A DNA stretch of 64,000 nt from Helicobacter pylori (GCF_030062585.1 NZ_CP071935.1:372001-436000), one strand, 5' to 3'; positions 1 to 8,912 are shown, counted from the stretch's first letter. The notes: generated from the sequence alone by a model not told the origin. Translations and numbers: made by a program.

Positions 1-576
1 AAGAAATGGACTGAAATGGAGCAAAGCGCTGGGCTAGGGGGATCTGCAGGCAATAACAAGCTCGTGAGCCGCACGCGCTATTTTGACGGGCGCTTGGTGC
101 AAGTGGTGGATATTGAAAAAATGCTTATAGATGTGTTTCCTTGGATTGAAGATGAAAAACACAACGATTTAGAGACGCTTTCTAAAATCCATTCTAACCA
201 ATGCGTTTTGCTCGCTGATGACTCCCCAAGCGTTTTAAAAACCATGCAAATGATTTTAGACAAGCTGGGCGTCAAGCATATAGATTTTATCAATGGTAAA
301 ACCTTACTAGAGCATTTGTTCAACCCCACAACCGATGTGGGTAATATTGGTCTTATCATCACCGATTTAGAAATGCCAGAAGCGAGCGGTTTTGAAGTGA
401 TCAAACAGGTTAAAAACAATCCTTTGACTTCAAAAATCCCTATCGTGGTCAATTCTTCTATGAGCGGCAGCTCTAATGAAGACATGGCCAGGAGCTTGAA
501 GGCCGATGATTTTATTTCTAAGTCTAACCCTAAAGACATCCAGCGGGTGGTTAAGCAATTTTTGGAATTAGCATGA
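1..576 (+). CDS. cheV1: Chemotaxis coupling protein CheV, C-terminal part (5' end outside window)
   Basis: CheV proteins join a CheW-like domain, which couples receptors to the CheA kinase, to a phospho-accepting receiver domain. The open frame runs in from the left edge with no start visible, so the gene is truncated by the window. The first 35 or so residues are the end of the CheW-like part. From about nucleotide 205 the receiver domain is clear: the acidic pair in LLADDS, the phospho-acceptor Asp in ITDLEMP (codon 364-366), and the later Ser and Lys-containing segments. The stop overlaps nspC by four bases (ATGA). H. pylori has three CheV paralogues; the neighbours nspC, lpxE and eptA identify this one as CheV1. 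Confidence 0.93.
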   Translation, partial: KKWTEMEQSAGLGGSAGNNKLVSRTRYFDGRLVQVVDIEKMLIDVFPWIEDEKHNDLETLSKIHSNQCVLLADDSPSVLKTMQMILDKLGVKHIDFINGKTLLEHLFNPTTDVGNIGLIITDLEMPEASGFEVIKQVKNNPLTSKIPIVVNSSMSGSSNEDMARSLKADDFISKSNPKDIQRVVKQFLELA

Positions 577-1790
577 AAAAATACAGCGCTATCCCCACCC
601 CTTGCTATGTGCTAGAGAGCGAACGCTTAGAAAAAAACGCCAAGATTTTAGAAATCGTGCGCCAACAAAGTGGGGCAAAGGTTTTGCTCGCTTTAAAGGG
701 GTATGCGTTTTGGCGTGAGTTTGGGATTTTGAGGCAAAAATTGAACGGGTGTTGCACGAGCGGTCTTTATGAGGCTAAGCTCGCTTTTGAAGAATTTGGG
801 GGGCGAGAGAGCCATAAAGAAATTTGCGTTTATAGCCCAGCCTTTAAAGAGGCTGAAATGAGCGCGATTTTACCCCTAGCGACAAGCATTATTTTCAACT
901 CTTTTCACCAATACGCCACCTATAAAGATAGGATTTTAGACAAAAACAAGCAATTAGAAAACTTGGGCTTAAGCCCCATTAAAATGGGCTTGAGGATTAA
1001 CCCTCTTTATAGCGAAGTAACCCCAGCGATCTATAACCCATGCTCTAAAATGAGCCGGTTAGGGATTACGCCTAGCGGATTTGAAAAGGGGGTGAAAGAG
1101 CATGGCTTAGAGGGGGTGAGCGGGTTGCATTTCCATACGCATTGCGAGCAAAACGCTGACGCTTTGTGCCGGACTTTAGAGCATGTGGAAAGGCATTTTA
1201 AGCCTTATTTAGAAAACATGGCGTGGGTGAATTTTGGTGGGGGGCATCATATCACCAGGAGCGATTATGATGTGAATTTGCTCATCCAAACGATTAAGGA
1301 CTTTAAAGAGCGTTATCATGATATAGAAGTGATTTTAGAGCCTGGGGAAGCCATAGGGTGGCAATGCGGGTTTTTAATCGCAAGCGTGATAGACATCGTT
1401 CAAAACAATCAAGAAATTGCGATCTTAGACGCTTCTTTCAGTGCTCACATGCCCGATTGCCTAGAAATGCCTTATCGCCCTAGTATTCTTAAGGTTTCTG
1501 TAGAAAACGATGAGGAAATTATTGAAGTTGAAAAGGGCGAAAATCAAGGGGCGTTTTCTTACTTTTTAGGCGGCCCCACTTGTTTGGCGGGGGATTTTAT
1601 GGGGAGTTTTAGCTTTGAAACGCCTTTAAAAAGGGGCGATAAAATCGTGTTTCAAGACATGCTCCATTATACGATCGTGAAAAACAACTCGTTTAATGGC
1701 GTGCCACTGCCAAGCCTGGCTAAAATAGATTCGCAAGGTTTTAAGATCCTCAAAAGCTTTTCTTATGAAGATTACAAAAACAGGAATTAA
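573..1790 (+). CDS. nspC: Carboxynorspermidine/carboxyspermidine decarboxylase
   Basis: This PLP enzyme of the alanine-racemase-like fold (fold type III) decarboxylates carboxy(nor)spermidine in the alternative spermidine pathway. The protein has 405 residues, the usual family length. Lys42 in LLALKGYAF is the expected PLP-binding lysine. A GGGHH segment, an EPGEA segment and a Cys in MPDCLEMPY match the conserved phosphate-binding and active-site regions. The ATG overlaps the cheV stop as ATGA, so translation is probably coupled. The agmatine deiminase gene at 29.6 kb belongs to the same polyamine chemistry. Substrate preference between the nor- and spermidine forms cannot be read from sequence. 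Confidence 0.92.
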   Translation: MKKYSAIPTPCYVLESERLEKNAKILEIVRQQSGAKVLLALKGYAFWREFGILRQKLNGCCTSGLYEAKLAFEEFGGRESHKEICVYSPAFKEAEMSAILPLATSIIFNSFHQYATYKDRILDKNKQLENLGLSPIKMGLRINPLYSEVTPAIYNPCSKMSRLGITPSGFEKGVKEHGLEGVSGLHFHTHCEQNADALCRTLEHVERHFKPYLENMAWVNFGGGHHITRSDYDVNLLIQTIKDFKERYHDIEVILEPGEAIGWQCGFLIASVIDIVQNNQEIAILDASFSAHMPDCLEMPYRPSILKVSVENDEEIIEVEKGENQGAFSYFLGGPTCLAGDFMGSFSFETPLKRGDKIVFQDMLHYTIVKNNSFNGVPLPSLAKIDSQGFKILKSFSYEDYKNRN

Positions 1791-1796
1791 AGCTTT

Positions 1797-1908
1797 AATT
1801 AAGTTTTTTTAATTAAGTTTTTTTAATTAAGTTTTTTTGATTAAGTTTTTTTGATTAAGTTTTTTTGATTAAGTTTTTTTGATTAATGTTTTTTGATTAA
1901 GGCTTTTT
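1797..1908. repeat. 14-bp tandem repeat, about eight copies, between convergent nspC and lpxE
   Basis: The unit is AATTAAGTTTTTTT in three exact copies (from 1797, 1811 and 1825), then GATTAAGTTTTTTT in three exact copies (1839, 1853, 1867), then two degraded copies. The last copy reaches into the lpxE gene and supplies its TAA stop (1897-1899). The array fills the whole gap between the two convergent genes. The T-rich units could end transcription from the left; copy number probably varies between strains. Confidence 0.95.
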
Positions 1909-2469
1909 GGGGCTTGTAAAAAGAGCCACGCACAACATTCCAGTGCCAAGCCCAGCCAACACCGCGCCAATGGTGTGCATGTCTAAATAAATGCGAGCGA
2001 GCATGGTTAAAGGGATTAGGGGCAAGAGCCACAAGTATTTTTTAAAAGAATAACGGCGCATTAAAAACGCCACCGCCAAACCCACCATAGACGAATGCCC
2101 GCTTGGCATGTTGAAATTACCCCCATAAGGGCGCTCGCCCAAACGCTGATCATTGATCGTTACATGGTTTAAGGCTCTTTTGGTGGTGTGCGTGAGAATA
2201 GTTGTAGCGATAGAGGCGTTAGCGACTTGAAAAAGCCCTATCGCATCTCTTTGAATTAAGGGAATCGCCACAGATAAAATCGTAGGGATAAAGCGCGCGT
2301 AATGCTCGGTGAAATGAAACACCAAAGGCACGCTAGGCTGTTTAGGGACTTTTGGGAAAGGCGCAAAAACGCCTAATAAAATCAAGCCCAAACTGAGCGC
2401 CAACAAAGTTTTAGAAAAGCTTTTAGGCAGGCTTTCACAAAATTTTTGTTTAAATAAGAATCTTTTCAT
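1897..2469 (-). CDS. lpxE: Lipid A 1-phosphatase (PAP2 family)
   Basis: LpxE removes the 1-phosphate of lipid A at the periplasmic face of the inner membrane, the step before phosphoethanolamine addition by EptA. The 190-residue protein has several hydrophobic segments and the PAP2 signature: Lys97 with Arg113-Pro114, the SGH motif at 123-125, and Arg159 with His165 in the third motif. It is ten bases downstream of eptA on the same strand, so the two consecutive enzymes of one pathway form an operon. Its stop codon lies inside the 14-bp repeat array, so changes in the array could alter the last residues. Loss of phosphate lowers lipid A charge and endotoxicity. Confidence 0.92.
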   Translation of the reverse strand: MKRFLFKQKFCESLPKSFSKTLLALSLGLILLGVFAPFPKVPKQPSVPLVFHFTEHYARFIPTILSVAIPLIQRDAIGLFQVANASIATTILTHTTKRALNHVTINDQRLGERPYGGNFNMPSGHSSMVGLAVAFLMRRYSFKKYLWLLPLIPLTMLARIYLDMHTIGAVLAGLGTGMLCVALFTSPKKP

Positions 2470-2479
2470 GCGTGTTATT

Positions 2480-4045
2480 TCACTCTTTTTTGTGTTTAAG
2501 CAGATCTAAAGAAGGGCGATAAACAGTGCTAGGGTTTTTAAAATCCAAAAACACCCCTAAAATGCTATGGAAAATAACGTTTTGATTAATGGGGGTTTGG
2601 GTTTGAATGATGGAATGCTTCTCTTTAAAAAGATCGTTGGCATAAACGATAAAGGGGATCTCGTATTGTTCTTTAGGGGCGATGCTTTTAGGAATGCCAT
2701 GCAAATAGAACGCTTCTTCGCCCAAACTTTCGCCATGATCGCTTAAATAGATCATTAAGGCGGGCTGCTTGGCTTTTTTGAGCATGCTAATGATTTTATC
2801 TAACAGATAGTCGTTATAAAAAATGGTGTTGTCATAGGCGTTAATCAGGCTTTCTTTGGAGCAAGAAGATAAATCAGCGCTTGAGCAATAGGGCTTAAAC
2901 ACCCTAAAATTTAAAGGCACTTTGTTGTCATAGTTGGGGCCATGCGAGCCGGCAAGGTGTAAGATGAGCAAGACATTTTCATTAGAGTGTTCTTTTAAAA
3001 GGTCAGGCAAATTATAGAGTAAGGATTCATCATAAGGAGCGATCGCTTCGCAATTGGGGCATTTTTGAATCAATTCGTAGTTTTTACGATAGCTGGTAAC
3101 CTTAACATTCTTTTCGCCGTCATTCGCGCTATACCAAAAGACTTTGATACCCGCTTTAGTCAAGTAAGTCGGCAAATTTTCATAAGCGTTGTTTTTAAAA
3201 GAAGAATCTAAGATGCATTCCAAACTCGCTGTCGTGTAAGTGGCGCAAGAAGTGGCGTTAAAAAGGGTGAGTTCATGATTTTCTAAGCGTTTGCTTAATC
3301 TTGGGGTGGTGGGTTTTTGATAGCCATAAAGGGCGTAATTGTGTTTCCTAGCGCTTTCGCCAATGACTAGCACCACAAACGAATGAGAATGGTTGGGCGA
3401 AAAGAGAGGGAGCGGCTTGATAGTGGGGGCGAAAAATTTAAGAGCGCTCACTCTAAAAGCGTTCACGCTATAAGCGAAGGGCAGGATTAAGCCCCCTATG
3501 AATTTCGCATGCTTGTCAAACCACAGCCAATTTTTAGCGTTAGCTAAAGCGCTAGCGATAAAAATAAACACTAACGCTAAGATCGCTAAAAAGGGTGCTT
3601 TTTTAGAAGAATTTTTAAGGGGGATTTTATAGATAATATAGCCAGGCAACACCCCAAAAACAACGATAAAAAGGAATAATTTAACGCTCAAAAAGCCTAA
3701 AACTTCATGCGTGTTGGTGTTTAAGACATTACCCATCATGCTCTTATTTAAAAACACCTTATAAGCGCTAATGAAATAGAAAGCGATGGAATTGAGCCAA
3801 CTAAAAACTATTGCGCTCCAACGCATCAAAGAAGCAGAGATCAAGCCTAACGCCAAAAAAAGAGCGCCATTAACGCAAAAAAGCACCACAACCATCATGG
3901 CGATAAAACTAACCTGGTTGCTTTCTTTATAAACATAAGCGAACAAAGGGAAATGGTATAAAACGCCAAAAATAAGGCTATAAAGCAAACCGGCTTGCAG
4001 ACAACTCAGGGGTTTTAAAAACTTCAGATGGAATAATGATGCCAA
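2480..4045 (-). CDS. eptA: Lipid A phosphoethanolamine transferase
   Basis: The 521-residue protein has an N-terminal membrane part with about five hydrophobic segments (to roughly residue 190) and a periplasmic sulfatase-fold domain. Seen motifs are VIGESARKHNY (metal site), a Thr-rich CATYTTASLEC segment that holds the expected nucleophilic Thr, a HGPNY segment, and SDHGESLGE near the end with the metal-binding Asp-His. It transfers phosphoethanolamine to the 1-position freed by LpxE, encoded immediately downstream. The pair makes lipid A that resists cationic peptides. Length and motif order are typical of EptA. Confidence 0.92.
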   Translation of the reverse strand: MASLFHLKFLKPLSCLQAGLLYSLIFGVLYHFPLFAYVYKESNQVSFIAMMVVVLFCVNGALFLALGLISASLMRWSAIVFSWLNSIAFYFISAYKVFLNKSMMGNVLNTNTHEVLGFLSVKLFLFIVVFGVLPGYIIYKIPLKNSSKKAPFLAILALVFIFIASALANAKNWLWFDKHAKFIGGLILPFAYSVNAFRVSALKFFAPTIKPLPLFSPNHSHSFVVLVIGESARKHNYALYGYQKPTTPRLSKRLENHELTLFNATSCATYTTASLECILDSSFKNNAYENLPTYLTKAGIKVFWYSANDGEKNVKVTSYRKNYELIQKCPNCEAIAPYDESLLYNLPDLLKEHSNENVLLILHLAGSHGPNYDNKVPLNFRVFKPYCSSADLSSCSKESLINAYDNTIFYNDYLLDKIISMLKKAKQPALMIYLSDHGESLGEEAFYLHGIPKSIAPKEQYEIPFIVYANDLFKEKHSIIQTQTPINQNVIFHSILGVFLDFKNPSTVYRPSLDLLKHKKE

Positions 4046-4187
4046 ACACGCCCCTTAAAATCAATCAATCTTAAGATTATATCGTAGGTATGGGGATTTT
4101 ATGGTTTATTTTAAAACTAGAGAAGCACTCTTGTTAGGGTAGCTTGCATTTAAGGGCTTAAAGCGCGTTGGTTGCAGGATTTTTAAT

Positions 4188-4275
4188 GCCCCATAGTTAG
4201 GATATGGGGCAAATCCAAATAAGGAGCATGCCATAAAGCTAAAAGTGGGAAGCGTAAAAGTGGCAAACGCTCTTG
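4188..4275 (-). ncRNA. IsoA-like antisense RNA (antitoxin of a broken AapA locus)
   Basis: A perfect TATAAT on the minus strand (4282-4287) lies inside the former toxin reading frame, as in known IsoA genes. A start about seven bases downstream and an end at the hairpin GCCCCATA (4188-4195) / TATGGGGC (4203-4210) give an RNA of roughly 88 nt covering the toxin ribosome site and start. Size and placement agree with the IsoA family. Both ends are inferred. Confidence 0.6.
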
Positions 4276-4339
4276 GAAACTATTATACCTTGAAATTTCT
4301 TTTTCTTGGTTTAAGATAGTGTTTTTGATGAAACGCTAA
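4228..4339 (+). pseudogene. AapA-like toxin peptide gene, frame broken after the start codon
   Basis: AapA toxins are hydrophobic, basic peptides of about 30 residues made by H. pylori type I toxin-antitoxin loci. Here a Shine-Dalgarno AAGGAG and an ATG (4228) are followed at once by CCA TAA. The family sequence lies in another frame from 4232 to the TAA at 4337-4339: it reads HKAKSGKRK, then SGKRSWKLLYLE, then a hydrophobic stretch ending LMKR. The frame is displaced by one base relative to the ATG, equal to losing two bases in codon 2. The basic segment also looks duplicated (KSGKR twice). Antisense promoter, 5' hairpin and 3' hairpin are all retained. Confidence 0.75.
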
Positions 4340-4353
4340 TTTCTAAGAGCGTT

Positions 4354-4378
4354 CCCCTAAGCCTAAAAAGCTTAGGGG
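4354..4378 (+). terminator. 3' hairpin of the broken aapA locus
   Basis: CCCCTAAGC (4354-4362) and GCTTAGGGG (4370-4378) form a perfect 9-bp stem with a 7-base A-rich loop, followed by TTTCC. The same hairpin in slightly changed form follows the intact copy near 36.95 kb. Confidence 0.65.
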
Positions 4379-4683
4379 TTTCCTTATGTGAAGCGGGTTT
4401 GTCCTTGACTTTGGGGCGTTTTTTGGTTAGTGGAGCGCGCGAACGCTAAAGATGTTTGGGGTTTCTTGCTTGGGTGGTTTAAAAGGATCGCTTGAATAAC
4501 GCTAATTTTTATTTAGATTGTAAAAAACGCCTTTGAGTATTTTTTGTGATTAACGCTTGAAGTCAAAAAACTTTATTTGGTGGAAAAAATTAAAAAAGTT
4601 TAGAAAAATAAAAGCTTTATGAAAAGTTAAAAAGCGAGTGGGAAGTCAGCGAAAAAAGATTAAACCCCCTAAAAAAGAGAGGA

Positions 4684-4698
4684 TCCCTTAAAAAGGGA
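4684..4698 (-). terminator. Probable hopD terminator hairpin
   Basis: TCCCTT (4684-4689) and AAGGGA (4693-4698) form a short stem just past the hopD stop on the minus strand. It is followed on that strand by a T-rich run (complement of the A run near 4671-4676). Confidence 0.5.
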
Positions 4699-4709
4699 GT
4701 TTTAAGCTT

Positions 4710-6841
4710 TTAGTAAGCAAACACATAGTTGAGATACACGCTATAAAGCCTTCTGTATTGCAAGGTAGTGCCTAGCAAAGAATAGTAATTCGTGTTGATC
4801 GTGGGGATCTTCACGCCTAATTCCATGCCATGTTGCGCGCTATGTTCAGCACCTCTTCTCTTATTCCTGGCGAGGTTGGTTCTTAAACCCAGATTGAATA
4901 AGAATTGGAAATTGGAGGTGTTGATTTTAGCCTTATAGTAGTTATTCACATTCGCCAAATTCACGAATTGAGAATTAAGCCATGAAGTCCCTGCTAGTTG
5001 GATACCGCCAAACGCGCCAAAAGAAATTTTATTGTGTTTAGTGGCTTTATCGTTGATGAAATTCACTAACAAATCGCTCCCTACGCCATAAGTCCAAACA
5101 TCAGAATCGGAGTTGAAAAATTGGGATTTATTATAGGTGTGGTTGTAATCCACAAAGCCGTAGTATCTTGCGCCCCATCGTTTGTTTTTCCCAAAGAATT
5201 GCTTATAGCCCACTTGAAAGCCAATCCCATTCATCGCGCCGTTATTGGTGGTAGAAGCAGCGATTAAACCGGTGCGTCTGAAAGGGTTACTGCCGAGTTC
5301 TTGACTCCTAGATTGCACTTGAGAATGGATGTTGGAGTCAATGTAGTAGTTATCCTGTATGCCTTGTGGGCTGTTAGGGTTAGTCTTTTTGCTCACCACA
5401 TTTTGTAAAGATTGAGCGTCAGGCAAGCTTGAGAGCGCTGCTGTGATGCTGTCATAGTGTTCGCCTAGCTTTTGATACTGGCCGCTGAAGTTCGCTAAAG
5501 TGTAGGCGAGGTTGCGCGCGTTATGGATTCGCTCCGCTTGGTCGCCAAAATGAGCGATGCTGTCTTTTAAATTCGTTACGGTCTCTCCCACATACGCGCA
5601 ACCGGCTCCCCAAGTGTTAGAAGTAACCGTGCCAGATGGCGTGCCACGGAGATTGCCATCGCTACCCTTTTCATGGCACACCCCTAAAGAGTCTTTTACA
5701 AAGGCTTCAGGGATTCTTTCAAAGTCTTTCACCACTGCTTGGGCGCGGTTTAAAATCTCTGCTTGCGCTTTAGCGTTAGCAAACATGCTTTGGGCGAAGT
5801 TGGCGTCTTTATAGGGGTTGAATGTCTTCCCAGTGTCTAGGTTGCGCTGGTTTTGCGCGTTTGCAGCAACGATCTTGGATTGCTCTACGGCTATTGCAGC
5901 GTTTTTGATCATGTCTTGAATCGCGCTGATTTCATTTTTAAAAATCCCGCAAGCGCTCCCATCGCCTTTCAAATATATTCCTTCCCATAAACTACCACTA
6001 CTCGCACCACCTGCACCACCATTATTGATCCATGGGCATGCGCTATTAAGGGTAGTTATAATGGTGCTAGCCTGTTTTAAAAGCTCTTGAGCGTTATTTG
6101 ACACTTTGATGTCTTCTTTAATTTCTTTATACTCCCCATTCACCCACTTGACTGAAACAAATCCATTAGTCCATGGGAATTTCCATCTTTCTCCTGGCTG
6201 GACGCTATCATTTTTCTTCCCTTTAATTTCAAAATTAAGTTCTTTAGTGTCGCTTAAAGCAGGAATATCTTGCCCGCTTGCTCCAAAAGCCTTTTGGATG
6301 ATTTGATAGGCTTTATTGATTTTCGCGTAATTTTCAGTGGATATACCGCTCCATGGTCCTGGTTCATAAAATGAATCGCAAGTAATGGTAGTCCCTCCAT
6401 TTGACGGCACATTTTCAAAGGTTTGGACGCCCCCATTTTTATTTTTGTCAGAGCCAGGGCCACAAACGCTGATCGCATAGCTCATGACTTGCCACAACCC
6501 CGCTCAGCATTGAGTGCTAAAAGCACCGCTTGATACGCCGGGGAGTTGGTTTTATCATTGATTAAATTCTTCGCGCTCGCATTCAAATTAGTCCTTGCGT
6601 TATTGATAGCGTTCGGATCGGCGGACTGCCTGATGAGAGTGTTTAGGGTGCTGTAACTCGTTAAAAGATGGTTCAATCTTTCATAACTATCTGAAAGATC
6701 TTGAATGCCTTTAGTGTTTTTCACCATTTGAGAGGATTCACCGATTTGATAGCCCGCGCTCACAAAAAAGCCGTTGTCTTCAGCGCTTAAAGTGGAAACT
6801 AAAAGCGAACCTAAGGTTAATGACAGAAATTTTTTCTTCAT
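4710..6841 (-). pseudogene. hopD: Hop-family outer membrane porin (HopD type), frameshifted
   Basis: Read minus to plus end, 6841 to 6482 encodes a signal peptide (MKKKFLSLTL, cleavage after LSA) and the Hop N-terminal domain GFFVSAGYQIGESSQ, ending in a premature stop at residue 119. The remaining 590 or so residues continue in another frame from about 6510. They end in the typical beta-barrel domain with a C-terminal VYLNYVFAY. At the junction the text reads LALNA, then ERGCGKS and stop; the other frame gives AGLWQVMSYAISVCG, the usual Hop continuation. One missing base near 6513 explains it. Total length, about 710 residues, is that of an intact HopD. It is either an inactivated porin or a sequence error. 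Confidence 0.85.
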
Positions 6842-6939
6842 GTTTTCTCCTTTACTTTATTAAAATAAGATTGATCTTGTCCGTAAACCTTGCGGAAGTG
6901 TGTCTTAAAGTAAGACCATACCGCAAGCTTTCGTTAATA

Positions 6940-7003
6940 TAGTATAAATTAATGCGATTTTGATATTAATTAGGCGTTTTTGCCCTTTCAAAAAAAAAAA
7001 AAA
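6940..7003 (-). promoter_or_regulatory. hopD promoter region with a 14-A tract upstream
   Basis: On the minus strand a -10-like TATACT (complement 6940-6945) lies about 100 bases before the hopD ATG. A run of 14 A (6990-7003; T14 on the coding strand) sits about 45 bases further upstream, at or above the -35 position. In H. pylori, length changes in T tracts upstream of sabA and other adhesin promoters tune transcription; the same is inferred here. Confidence 0.5.
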
Positions 7004-7048
7004 GGTTTTTGTAGCGTTTCTAAACAAATATTAAACCAATAAAGGTCA

Positions 7049-7236
7049 TTTTAAAAGAAATGAGGTTGTTTAATAGGGGTAGTTACAAAAAAGGGGTTTT
7101 TAACTTTGATCGTTTGGTTGTTTGAGATTTGTTTGTAATAAAGCGGTTTTAAAAGAAATGAGGTTGTTTGAATGGGGGTAGCTATAAAAAGGGGGGTTTA
7201 ACTTTGATTGTTTGGTTGCTTTAGATTTGTTGTAAA
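7049..7236. repeat. Two direct copies of a ~90-bp block
   Basis: Both copies begin TTTTAAAAGAAATGAGGTTG and run through GGGGTAG, TTTAACTTTGAT and GTTTGGTTG to TTGTAA, with a few substitutions and small indels. Copy one spans 7049-7138 and copy two 7147-7236. Copy one contains a 21-codon frame (7060-7125); in copy two that frame stops after seven codons. Confidence 0.85.
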
Positions 7237-7460
7237 AAGGATTTTCTTAAGGAGATAGAAAGGTTTTGCAATCATTTTCCTCAAAAACTCAAGGGTTTGC
7301 TTGTAAAAGCGGGGTTATCCTTGAGTTTTGGGGCGTTTGCATGCGGTTATTTAAAAATTACCGCTCACTTGGCGCGAGACGCTTATTCTTTTAAACAAGG
7401 CTTTGATTCGTTTCTTAAAGCTTAACCAACGCTCTGTTAGGGCAAAAATTAGGACAAAGC

Positions 7461-8741
7461 CTAATCCCCTACATAGACTTGTCTTGGGCGCGTGATCCTA
7501 GCTTGCGGGCTTTTGACATGCTCTAATAGTTGAGCGCACCAGCCCACGGTTCTGCCAATGACAAACACCGGCGTGAAAAAACGCACCGGGATTTTTAAAG
7601 CCCTTAAAATGGTGCCGGAGTAAAAATCCACATTAGGGTAGAGATTCCTTTCAATGAAATACTCGTCTTTTAGCGCGATTTCTTCCACTTTCGCAGCGAT
7701 TTCGCTCAACCTCTCGTCCATTTTAACGCCTTTTTTATGCAGTTCGTCTTTCAAGCCTTTTAAGATTTTAGCGCGCGGATCGTAGCTTTTATACACCCTA
7801 TGCCCAAAGCCCATGAGTTTGAAATTATCGTTTTTGTCTTTCACTCGCGCGATGTATTTATCCACGTTTTTCACATCGCCGATTTCTTCTAATTGGATAA
7901 GCACTTTTTCATTCGCCCCGCCATGCAAATGCCCCCATAAAGCGCTAATGCCAGCACTAATAGCGGCATAAGGATGCACGCCGGTGCTAGCGACATTCCT
8001 TACTGTGGTAGAAGAGGCGTTTTGGCTGTGATCAGCGTGTAGGGTTAGGATTTTATCAAAGGCTTCCACTTCTAGGGGCGTGATTTCCACCTCGCCTTGA
8101 GTGGTGTGTTTTAAACGGCTATAAGGATACCCTCTCAGCATGAAAAGGATATTTTCCACATAAGAGCGCGCGATATCCGGATAAATAATGGGTGCTCCCA
8201 CTTCATTACGATAGCAAATAGCCGCAAGCGTGGGGATTTTAGCGACAATCCTTCTGGCCATCGTCTGGTAATCTTCTTCAGTGTGCATGTTTTGGTGCGT
8301 GGAATAAAGGGTGGATAAAATAGACACCCCGCTAGAGAGTTTCGCCATAGGGTGGGCGTTACTAGGGAAAGCTGAAAACATGTTCAACAAGCTCTCATGC
8401 ACAAAGCTTCTGTGGCGTAGTTCCAATTCAAACTCTAGGCTTTCATCTTGATTTTTGGGCAATTCCCCTGTGAGGAGCAATTTGCACACATCTACATATT
8501 TGTATTTGGCGACTAAATCTTCTATTCTATGCCCTCTGTAATACAATTCGCCTTTTTTGCCATTGACATAGCTGATCTTAGATTGGCACCCAGCGGTAGA
8601 AGAATACCCTGGATCGTAAGAAAAAAACCCGGTCGTTTCAAAAAGCTTGGAAAAATCCACCGCTTTAGGCCCACGAGTGCTTTCAATCGTTTCAAATTCA
8701 TAGCGTTCATTATTTTCATTATTGATTAAAGTAACAGACAT
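7461..8741 (-). CDS. gltA: Citrate synthase
   Basis: It condenses acetyl-CoA with oxaloacetate to enter the TCA branch. The 426-residue length is standard for the hexameric type II enzyme. Seen motifs include the substrate His in [15 protein letters not shown], the [13 protein letters not shown] segment and [14 protein letters not shown] with the catalytic His and Arg. The family's catalytic Asp lies in the C-terminal NVDFYSG. It is divergent from icd, the enzyme two steps on, with a 200-bp shared promoter region. Confidence 0.97.
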   Translation of the reverse strand: MSVTLINNENNERYEFETIESTRGPKAVDFSKLFETTGFFSYDPGYSSTAGCQSKISYVNGKKGELYYRGHRIEDLVAKYKYVDVCKLLLTGELPKNQDESLEFELELRHRSFVHESLLNMFSAFPSNAHPMAKLSSGVSILSTLYSTHQNMHTEEDYQTMARRIVAKIPTLAAICYRNEVGAPIIYPDIARSYVENILFMLRGYPYSRLKHTTQGEVEITPLEVEAFDKILTLHADHSQNASSTTVRNVASTGVHPYAAISAGISALWGHLHGGANEKVLIQLEEIGDVKNVDKYIARVKDKNDNFKLMGFGHRVYKSYDPRAKILKGLKDELHKKGVKMDERLSEIAAKVEEIALKDEYFIERNLYPNVDFYSGTILRALKIPVRFFTPVFVIGRTVGWCAQLLEHVKSPQARITRPRQVYVGD

Positions 8742-8906
8742 TTGACTTCCTTAAGTTTTCAGAATGATAGCACTCCATTATAAGCCAAAAAATTAAATGA
8801 TTTCTTTTTAAAAACATTCCGTTTTTTCAAGTTATTTCCAACCGCTACTTTTAAACACGCATTCAAAAAAAAGATTTTTAGGGGTTATATAGTATTTTTG
8901 CGCTAG

Positions 8907-8912
8907 TATAGT
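8907..8912 (+). promoter_or_regulatory. Likely icd -10 box
   Basis: TATAGT at 8907-8912 lies 30 bases before the icd ATG at 8942. AAAAAGGA precedes the ATG as ribosome site. H. pylori sigma-80 promoters often lack a clear -35, and none is seen. Confidence 0.45.

Larger units (their letters stand above)
4046..4709. other. 664-bp stretch with no intact protein gene; holds a broken AapA/IsoA locus
   Basis: Bases 4188-4440 match, in inverted orientation, the intact toxin-antitoxin locus at 36.9-37.14 kb. They include the downstream tail (about 4393-4430, GCGGGTTTGTCCTTGAC then GGGGCG), also found near 36.92 kb and, weakly, near 7.31 kb. The rest (4440-4680) is A/T-rich with frequent stops in all frames. 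It ends in a hairpin that fits a hopD terminator. No protein gene is supported. Confidence 0.7.
6842..7460. other. 619-bp non-coding stretch between hopD and gltA
   Basis: It holds the hopD promoter with its A tract, a directly repeated block of about 90 bp (7049-7138 and 7147-7236), and an 11-bp inverted repeat AAAACTCAAGG/CCTTGAGTTTT (7284-7294, 7319-7329). The right arm of the inverted repeat lies in a stretch resembling the tail of the AapA loci (AGCGGGGTTATCCTTGAG then GGGGCG). That arrangement would suit an RNA or terminator for gltA read-through. No protein gene longer than about 20 codons is convincing. Confidence 0.6.

Noticed and set aside
1797-1908. CRISPR array
   Set aside because: The repeats are 14 bp, contiguous and have no spacers, so this is a simple tandem repeat. 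No array or cas gene is in the window.
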